Of a stretch of DNA of 20,606 bases, positions 16,080 to 20,606 are shown piece by piece. Under the pieces are notes generated by a model. That model was given only the letters and a program-made list of their open reading frames with translations. It ran no database searches and was not told the DNA's origin. Made by a program: the position numbers and the translations under genes. The stretch is from Paracoccaceae bacterium (GTDB lineage: Bacteria > Pseudomonadota > Alphaproteobacteria > Rhodobacterales > Rhodobacteraceae): contig WFQA01000093.1 of the NCBI GenBank assembly GCA_015487255.1, positions 1-20,606 of the forward strand, in the 5' to 3' direction. Each line of letters begins with the position of its first letter. The stretch's first letter is position 1.

Positions 16080-16137
16080 GCCTATAGGAACGGGCCGTTT
16101 TGGCCCTGAATTTTTTGCTGATATGCCCTTATAGGCA
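16080..16137 (-). promoter_or_regulatory. mreB leader: hairpin flanked by two TATAGG-centred inverted repeats
   Basis: GGGCC/GGCCC (16092-16096 and 16102-16106) forms a small hairpin. It is flanked by CCTATAGG (16081-16088), which touches the mreB ribosome-binding site, and TGCCCTTATAGGCA (16124-16137), whose arms are TGCC/GGCA. On the minus strand the upstream copy contains TATAAG, a possible -10 with TTTTAA 17 bases further upstream. On the plus strand the hairpin is followed by six T residues (16111-16116), so it could also stop antisense transcripts. Function is inferred. Confidence 0.35.
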
Positions 16138-16251
16138 CAAGCTTTACCAGTTAAAAGCCCGCTTTTCCAGCCCGCAGATAAAACGCGGTGTTTTGACCGA
16201 TAAAGGCAAGCTTTCGCCGAAGCTTTTTCTTTGAAAAATACTTTCAGGGGG

Positions 16252-16285
16252 GCTGCCCAAGGGCAGCGGGGGCGCGAGCGCCCCC
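16252..16285 (-). terminator. Tandem hairpins after leuA
   Basis: Two adjacent perfect stems start seven bases past the leuA stop: GGGGGCGC/GCGCCCCC (16268-16285, 2-base loop) and GCTGCCC/GGGCAGC (16252-16267, 2-base loop). Reading leuA-sense, a TATTTTT stretch follows about 12 bases later. They probably end or protect the leuA transcript and separate it from mreB. The long spacing to the T-run makes pure intrinsic termination uncertain. Confidence 0.55.
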
Positions 16286-16292
16286 TCCAGGT

Positions 16293-17837
16293 TCAAGCTG
16301 GCGCGGTTTTCTCGCGGCGCACCACAAGGTTGTTCAGTGCATTGATATAGGCCTTGGCCGAGGCGACAACCGTATCGGTATCCGCGCTTTGCCCGGTAAC
16401 AATCTTGCCGTTTTCCTCCATGCGCACGCTCACGGTGGCTTGCGCATCGGTGCCTTCGGTCACCGCATGCACCTGATAAAGCTGCAAGCGGGCGGCATGG
16501 GGAAACACTTTTTTGATGGCATTGAAGGTTGCATCCACCGGCCCGTCACCCGTTGCGCTCACGTTATTGGTTTTGCCGCCGATACTAAGCTCCATCTCGG
16601 CGCTTTGCGGCCCTTCTGTACCGCAGACCACACGCAGACTTTCCAGCTTCAACTCCCCTTCCAGCGGGCTGCCTGTTGCGGTGCTCATCAACGCCACGAG
16701 ATCATCATCAAAAATCTCTTTCTTGCGGTCCGCCAGCTCCTTGAAGCGCACAAACACATCCTTGAGTTGGTTATCGCCCAGCGTAAAACCGAGATTCTCC
16801 AGCTTCGCGCGCAAGGCGGCCCGGCCCGAATGCTTGCCCATCACCAGGCTGGTTTCTCTCAGCCCGATATCCTCGGGGCGCATGATCTCGAAAGTTTCGG
16901 CATTTTTCAACATGCCGTCCTGATGGATGCCGCTTTCATGGGCAAAGGCATTTTTGCCGACAATCGCCTTGTTATACTGCACCGGAAAGCCAGAAACCGT
17001 TGCCACCCGGCGGCTGATATTCATGATCTGGGTGGTGTCTATTTCGGTGCGGTAGGGCATGATATCATTGCGAACCTTGATCGCCATCACCACTTCTTCA
17101 AGCGCGGTGTTGCCGGCCCGCTCGCCCAGGCCATTGATTGTGCACTCAATCTGCCGCGCCCCGGCATCTACCGCCGCCAACGCATTGGCGGTGGCCATGC
17201 CGAGGTCATTATGGCAATGGGTGGCAAAAATAATCTCATCCGCGCCCGGCACCCGCTCAAGCAGCATCTTGATAATATCCCCGCTTTCGGCCGGGGCGGT
17301 ATAGCCAACCGTATCAGGAATGTTGATGGTGGTCGCGCCGGCTTGAATGGCGATTTCGACCACCCGGCACAGGTAATCATCCTCGGTGCGGGTCGCATCC
17401 ATCGGCGACCATTGCACATTGTCACACAAGTTACGGGCGAGGCTGACGGTGTCATGAATCACATCCGCCATTTCGTCCATATCCATGCCGGTAATGGCGC
17501 GGTGCGAGGGCGAGGTGCCGATGAATGTATGGATGCGCGGCAAATTGGCGTGTTTCACCGCCTCCCAGGCCCGCTCGATATCGCCGGGCTTGGCGCGGGA
17601 AAGCCCGCAGATCACCGCGCGCTTGGCGCGTTTGGCGATCTCGCTTACGGCTGCGAAATCCCCCTCAGAGGCGATCGGAAAGCCGGCTTCGATAATATCC
17701 ACCCCCATATTGTCGAGCATCTCGGCGATTTCGAGCTTTTCATCATGGGTCATGGTTGCGCCCGGGCTTTGCTCGCCATCGCGCAGGGTGGTGTCAAAAA
17801 TCAACACACGGGATTTGTCAGTGGTCATATTGCTCAT
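16293..17837 (-). CDS. leuA: 2-isopropylmalate synthase
   Basis: Encodes 514 residues from the ATG at 17837, with AAGGA eight bases upstream. The frame stays open upstream to a TTG at 17903, but that stretch is the leader RNA structure and not protein. It catalyses acetyl-CoA plus 2-oxoisovalerate to 2-isopropylmalate, the first committed step of leucine synthesis. The TIM-barrel motifs are FDTTLRDGEQSPG (14-26, catalytic R19, metal ligand D20), and THCHNDLG with metal-binding H207 and H209. The substrate-region loop GLGERAGN is also present. The C-terminal regulatory domain (about 390 onward, with GDGPVDATFNAI) is complete, so leucine feedback inhibition is expected. Expression is probably also controlled by the leader peptide at 17917-17997. 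mreB follows about 225 bases downstream on the same strand. Confidence 0.95.
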   Translation of the reverse strand: MSNMTTDKSRVLIFDTTLRDGEQSPGATMTHDEKLEIAEMLDNMGVDIIEAGFPIASEGDFAAVSEIAKRAKRAVICGLSRAKPGDIERAWEAVKHANLPRIHTFIGTSPSHRAITGMDMDEMADVIHDTVSLARNLCDNVQWSPMDATRTEDDYLCRVVEIAIQAGATTINIPDTVGYTAPAESGDIIKMLLERVPGADEIIFATHCHNDLGMATANALAAVDAGARQIECTINGLGERAGNTALEEVVMAIKVRNDIMPYRTEIDTTQIMNISRRVATVSGFPVQYNKAIVGKNAFAHESGIHQDGMLKNAETFEIMRPEDIGLRETSLVMGKHSGRAALRAKLENLGFTLGDNQLKDVFVRFKELADRKKEIFDDDLVALMSTATGSPLEGELKLESLRVVCGTEGPQSAEMELSIGGKTNNVSATGDGPVDATFNAIKKVFPHAARLQLYQVHAVTEGTDAQATVSVRMEENGKIVTGQSADTDTVVASAKAYINALNNLVVRREKTAPA

Positions 17838-17845
17838 CTTGTTAG

Positions 17846-17933
17846 TCCTTAGCTTTTTGAGAATTTTGGTGCGGTTCAAAGCTCCCCTGAGCGCACGCAC
17901 CAAATCCTCGGTACGCTCAGAGGCGGCTAAGGA
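17846..17933 (-). promoter_or_regulatory. Candidate leuA attenuator: competing hairpins and a codon-embedded anti-SD
   Basis: Read on the leuA strand. Stem A pairs CCUCUGAGCG (17923-17914) with CGCUCAGGGG (17893-17884), ten pairs including one U-G. Stem B pairs UUUGGUGCG (17904-17896) with CGCACCAAA (17873-17865). A and B interleave, so they exclude each other. In addition UCCUUAGC (17933-17926), lying inside the leader's Ile-Leu-Ser codons, is exactly complementary to GCUAAGGA (17853-17846), which contains the leuA Shine-Dalgarno. No U-run follows stem B, which argues for translational rather than intrinsic-terminator control. The layout is seen directly; the mechanism is inferred. Confidence 0.65.
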
Positions 17934-17997
17934 TTAGGATTTCAGCAATGGCACTATGGCTTGCTGCAATCGAGGAATGTGGTGTTTTCTTACCCAT
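17917..17997 (-). CDS. leuA leader peptide (26 aa, ends in a Leu/Ile-rich run)
   Basis: A 26-codon frame starts at ATG 17997 and stops at TGA 17919-17917, 79 bases before the leuA ATG. Its last seven residues are ILILSRL, with three leucines encoded by CTA, CTT and CTC and two isoleucines. That is the composition expected of a leucine-sensing leader. A TATAGT -10 box ends exactly six bases before the ATG, so the transcript should begin at the start codon. This leaderless arrangement is known for the trpL leader of Sinorhizobium. The stop codon lies in the left arm of stem A. It is too short for routine gene callers. No homolog search was possible. Confidence 0.65.
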   Translation of the reverse strand: MGKKTPHSSIAASHSAIAEILILSRL

Positions 17998-18003
17998 GCC
18001 TGC

Positions 18004-18009
18004 ACTATA
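18004..18009 (-). promoter_or_regulatory. -10 box (TATAGT) of the leuA leader transcript
   Basis: TATAGT on the minus strand lies six bases upstream of the leader ATG (17997), placing +1 at the A of ATG. With 17-base spacing the -35 hexamer would be CTTTAA (18032-18027), a weak match. The placement relative to the leader start codon is the main support. Confidence 0.5.
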
Positions 18010-18071
18010 AACCGGGATTTACAGAGTTAAAGGAAAAAGTGAGTGGTCACGAAAATAATCAGATTCAGCCA

Positions 18072-18315
18072 AGCAGACCGCCGAGCGAAGCGAGGCCACC
18101 GGCGTCGCCAGACACTGTTCAGCTTTGCTGATAAAGTGCCTTTTCCGACGGGGGCTTTAGCCTCCGGGAGGAAAAGGCAAGCTTGCCGGAAGGTCAGCGA
18201 ATTTTACTGCAACGCCGCGGCGCGCGCCTCCTTCGGCGACCTGAAGTCGTCGGCTACGCCTTCCTTTGTTCAGCCCACCTCGTCGGCGCGTGTCGTGCGG
18301 GGCGCACGACCAGTC
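18072..18315. repeat. R3: hairpin-rich mosaic intergenic repeat
   Basis: The stretch from the leuA promoter to the MORN gene holds no gene. It combines the left modules of R1 with the right modules of R2. Left side: the CCGAGCGAAGCGAGGCCAC head (18081-18099), TTCAGCTTTGCTGA (18118-18131), and the perfect TGCCTTTTCC/GGAAAAGGCA stem (18137-18146 and 18170-18179) around GGGGGCT/AGCCTCC. Right side: ATTTTACTGCA (18201-18211), GCGCGCGCCTC, and TCGGCGCGTGTCGTGC (18283-18298), closing with a GTCGTGCG/CGCACGAC hairpin (18292-18310) five bases from the MORN stop codon. Confidence 0.7.
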
Positions 18316-19752
18316 CTAGTTGCCAGCCGCTGCGGCTTCGGCTTCCGTTGCCGGGTTGCCATTGGCCCAGAAGCCGTCATATTCCTCACCCGAAGCATAG
18401 CGCATTACCCCGCGCCCCTGCCGCTGGCCCTTGGAGAAGAAGCCCTCGTAAACATCGCCGTTGGGGTATTTTGCCAGCCCTTCGCCGTCAATCTCGCCTG
18501 CTACCCAGTTGCCGACATATTCAAACCCGTCCGGCATGGTAATGGTGCCTTGCCCCTCGCGCTGGCCCGCGACAAATGAGCCGGTATAGATGGTGCCGTC
18601 TGAATATGTGGCCACGCCCTGGCCATCACGCAATCCGTCTTTCCACTCACCGGTATATTGGTAACCATCCTGATAGGTCATGGTGCCCTGGCCGTCATTC
18701 TTGGCGTTTTTGAACTCACCCTCATAGACCAACCCGTTTTCATAGCGGGCAATGCCGCTGCCCTCGATTACCCCGTTCACCCATGAGCCTTCGTAGGAAG
18801 AGCCGTCAGCATAAACGATCTTGCCCTGCCCATGCGCGACATCATTCAAAAAACTGCCCTCATAGACCGAGCCATCGGGGTAAGTGACCTTGCCATCGCC
18901 CTCGATGCGGCCATCCACCCAGATGCCGGTATAAACATAGCCATCAGCTCCGGTAAACGTGCCGACACCATTGCGCTGGTCACCCGAGAAGCCACCTTCG
19001 TAGCGGTCGCCATTGGCATAGGTGGCAATGCCTTGCCCCTCGCGCTGGCCATTAACCATAGTGCCTTCATAGCGGTCTCCATTGGCCTGGGTCAAAACGC
19101 CAATGCCGTTGATCTGCCCGTTTTGCCACTCACCAACATAGGTCACCCCGTCAGGCAGGGTTAATGAACCTTGCCCTTCCCGCACGCCGCGCACGATATC
19201 TCCTTCATAGACCGCCCCATCGGGATAGGTGATTTTACCGCGCCCGTGTTTTACCCCCGCTTCCCATGTGCCTTCATAAATATAGCCGTTGGGGCTGGTC
19301 ATGGTGCCAACACCGTCATGCACCGCATTGGCGAACTCGCCCACATAAACCACGCCATTGGCGTAAGAGGCCGTGCCCGAGCCGGAGATTTTGCCATCCA
19401 CCCATGAGCCTTCATAGGTGCCACCGTCGGAAAATGTGATCTTTCCCTGCCCCTCGGGGCGGCCGTTTACAAACTCACCTTCATAGACCGACCCATTGGG
19501 AAAGCGCGCCACGCCAACCCCTTCAATGCGCCCTTCAACCCATTGCCCGGAATATTCATAGCCGTTGGGCAGGCGGTAGGTGCCTTGCCCGTGCTGCTTG
19601 CCGTTCAAAAACTCGCCCTCGTAAATGCCGCCTGTATCATATTGTTTGGTCTCAACCGTGGTCTGGGCAAAAACCGGCGCGACCCCCAGGTTAAATCCAA
19701 AAGAAGCGGCACTAATAGCGGCGGCACTAAGCAAAAGGCGATTTTTCAACAT
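18316..19752 (-). CDS. Exported MORN-repeat protein (18 full repeats)
   Basis: Encodes 478 residues from the ATG at 19752, which has GGAGAG directly upstream and begins a signal peptide (KNR, then LLLSAAAISAASFGFNLGV, cleavage likely after VFA at residue 29). In-frame codons further upstream lie in the divergent promoter region and are not coding. Residues 42-455 are eighteen 23-residue MORN repeats of the YEGEF.NG...GQG....P.G type; a partial nineteenth ends at the EAEAAAAGN tail. MORN arrays form elongated beta-hairpin sheets that often bind lipids or proteins at membranes. With a signal peptide this one should act in the periplasm or at the outer envelope. Specific function is unknown. Repeats 2-9 resemble repeats 11-18 pairwise, indicating an internal block duplication. 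Confidence 0.85.
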   Translation of the reverse strand: MLKNRLLLSAAAISAASFGFNLGVAPVFAQTTVETKQYDTGGIYEGEFLNGKQHGQGTYRLPNGYEYSGQWVEGRIEGVGVARFPNGSVYEGEFVNGRPEGQGKITFSDGGTYEGSWVDGKISGSGTASYANGVVYVGEFANAVHDGVGTMTSPNGYIYEGTWEAGVKHGRGKITYPDGAVYEGDIVRGVREGQGSLTLPDGVTYVGEWQNGQINGIGVLTQANGDRYEGTMVNGQREGQGIATYANGDRYEGGFSGDQRNGVGTFTGADGYVYTGIWVDGRIEGDGKVTYPDGSVYEGSFLNDVAHGQGKIVYADGSSYEGSWVNGVIEGSGIARYENGLVYEGEFKNAKNDGQGTMTYQDGYQYTGEWKDGLRDGQGVATYSDGTIYTGSFVAGQREGQGTITMPDGFEYVGNWVAGEIDGEGLAKYPNGDVYEGFFSKGQRQGRGVMRYASGEEYDGFWANGNPATEAEAAAAGN

Positions 19753-19807
19753 ATCTCTCCGACAATCAGGCAAAGCCCTCAAGGGGGGATTTGCACATGT
19801 TGCAGAA

Positions 19808-19836
19808 ATATTAAGTGCTAACGCCCCTAGGGGCAA
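19808..19836 (-). promoter_or_regulatory. Candidate promoter of the MORN gene
   Basis: On the minus strand TTGCCC (19836-19831) is separated by exactly 17 bases from TAATAT (19813-19808), about 55 bases upstream of the ATG at 19752. It is a reasonable sigma-70-like pair for this AT-poor genome. The -35 hexamer and the first spacer bases overlap the perfect palindrome at 19823-19834. Confidence 0.4.
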
Positions 19837-19845
19837 CGGTTTTTT
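19823..19845 (+). promoter_or_regulatory. 12-bp palindrome with following T-run between divergent genes
   Basis: GCCCCTAGGGGC (19823-19834) is a perfect palindrome. Reading plus, six T residues follow at 19840-19845. It could be an operator over the MORN promoter, or the terminator of a short plus-strand RNA that would have to start within 19753-19822. No such RNA gene is evident, so the operator reading is slightly preferred. Confidence 0.35.
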
Positions 19846-19937
19846 ACAGGCTTCAGCCAGAAGGTGCCGCCAAGGCTTGTATTTGCCGGCGAGCACCGTG
19901 TATTTCTGGCCACAACCAATATATCCGAGAGGCGCCC

Positions 19938-20606
19938 ATGCCACAAAAATTCCGCCTTACCCTGGCGCAGCTAAACCCAACAGTCGGGGATTATGTCGGC
20001 AATGCCGAAAAAGCGCTAAAAGCCCATAAAGCCGGGGCCGCCGCCGGGGCTGACCTCGTGGCGCTGCCCGAGATGTTTCTCACCGGCTATCAAACCCAGG
20101 ATCTGGTGATGAAACCGGCATTTCTGGCCGAAAACGAAGCCGCATTGGTCGCGTTGGCTCGTGCCTGCGCGGATGGCCCTGCCTTGGCGATTGGCGCCCC
20201 CCTGCGCGAGGATGGCAAGCTGTTCAATGCCTATTTCCTGCTTGAGGGCGGCAAGGTGCGGGTGATTGCGCGCAAGCACCACCTGCCCAATGAAGATGTG
20301 TTTGACGAACATCGCCTGTTTGACTCCGCGCCCATATCAGGGCCGTTCGAGTTGAACGGATTGCGCATCGGCTGCCCGGTTTGCGAAGATGCGTGGCATG
20401 AGGATGTGGCAGAAACCATGGCCGAGACCGGCGCGGAATTGCTGCTTATCCCCAATGGCTCGCCCTATCGGCGCGGCAAGCACGATTTGCGCATGGGGCT
20501 GATGGTGGCGCGGGTGGTCGAGACCGGCCTGCCGCTGGCCTATCTCAATATGGTTGGCGGGCAGGATGATCAGGTTTTTGACGGGGCGAGCTTTGTGCTC
20601 AACCAA
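19938..20606 (+). CDS. nadE: Glutamine-dependent NAD+ synthetase, N-terminal glutaminase domain (3' end outside window)
   Basis: The ATG at 19938 is preceded by GAGAGG five bases upstream, and the frame is still open at the right edge after 223 residues. The visible part is a nitrilase-fold glutaminase with its catalytic triad: E45 (LPEMFLTGY), K113 (RKHHLPN) and C149 (CPVCEDAW). It releases ammonia from glutamine and channels it to the C-terminal synthetase domain, outside the window, which amidates deamido-NAD+ (NaAD) to NAD+ using ATP. The RKHHLPNEDVFDE block is typical of NadE rather than of a stand-alone nitrilase, but the synthetase domain cannot be confirmed here. It diverges from the MORN gene with a 185-base gap. 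Confidence 0.85.
   Translation, partial: MPQKFRLTLAQLNPTVGDYVGNAEKALKAHKAGAAAGADLVALPEMFLTGYQTQDLVMKPAFLAENEAALVALARACADGPALAIGAPLREDGKLFNAYFLLEGGKVRVIARKHHLPNEDVFDEHRLFDSAPISGPFELNGLRIGCPVCEDAWHEDVAETMAETGAELLLIPNGSPYRRGKHDLRMGLMVARVVETGLPLAYLNMVGGQDDQVFDGASFVLNQ

Noticed and set aside
16389..17852. 487-codon plus-strand frame opposite leuA
   Set aside because: leuA motifs are complete on the minus strand. The antisense product shows only low-complexity His/Gly composition and no ribosome-binding site logic.
17838..17903. In-frame N-terminal extension of LeuA from a TTG at 17903
   Set aside because: The good ribosome-binding site is at 17837, and the extension consists of the attenuator stem B. 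LeuA proteins do not usually carry such a basic prefix.
19753..19944. 64-residue N-terminal extension of the MORN protein
   Set aside because: A proper signal peptide and ribosome-binding site exist at 19752. The extension would overlap the nadE start and the shared promoter region.

Overview
The window reads as a chromosomal segment of an alphaproteobacterium, most likely a Rhodobacterales member. The clues are the leuA / mreBCD-mrdA-rodA / ghrA order, the MSIW-starting TerB-J-domain protein (DjiA type), the fused hydantoinase A-B protein and the high-GC codon use. The lineage is inferred from gene content and protein style, not from a database match. No rRNA, tRNA, CRISPR array, transposase or phage gene was seen.

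Layout. (1) 2-1117, plus strand: the end of a methyltransferase gene, then an M50-like membrane metalloprotease. (2) 1118-1366: a hairpin-rich intergenic repeat (R1) between convergent genes. (3) 1367-4987, minus: a large fused HyuA-HyuB hydantoinase/oxoprolinase. It diverges from a small ArsR-like regulator (5149-5436, plus), and the gap holds a perfect 30-bp palindrome. (4) 5583-9183, plus: djiA, an endonuclease/exonuclease/phosphatase protein and an M3 oligoendopeptidase F. (5) 9184-9545: a nested stem-loop and a second hairpin repeat (R2). (6) 16067 down to 9546, minus: a tightly packed elongasome operon mreB-mreC-mreD-mrdA-rodA-ghrA, with 4-bp ATGA overlaps at the three central junctions. 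(7) 16293-17837, minus: leuA, preceded by what looks like an unannotated leader-peptide attenuator (17846-18009). (8) 18072-18315: a third hairpin repeat (R3). (9) 18316-19752, minus: a secreted or periplasmic 18-repeat MORN protein. It diverges from (10) nadE (19938 to the window end, plus), which is cut by the edge.

How the genes work together. The mre operon encodes the lateral-wall peptidoglycan machine: MreB filament, MreC/MreD scaffold, PBP2 transpeptidase and RodA glycosyltransferase. A GhrA-type 2-hydroxyacid dehydrogenase trails it. leuA carries out the first committed step of leucine synthesis. Its leader apparently starts at the transcription start (leaderless), ends in a Leu/Ile-rich run, and places an anti-Shine-Dalgarno sequence inside the leucine codons.

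The strongest candidates for something undescribed are the leuA leader with its codon-embedded anti-SD, the 30-bp palindrome between the hydantoinase and the ArsR-like regulator, and the mosaic hairpin repeats R1-R3, which abut stop codons and show stem-preserving substitutions. The MORN array also shows a 9-repeat higher-order duplication.
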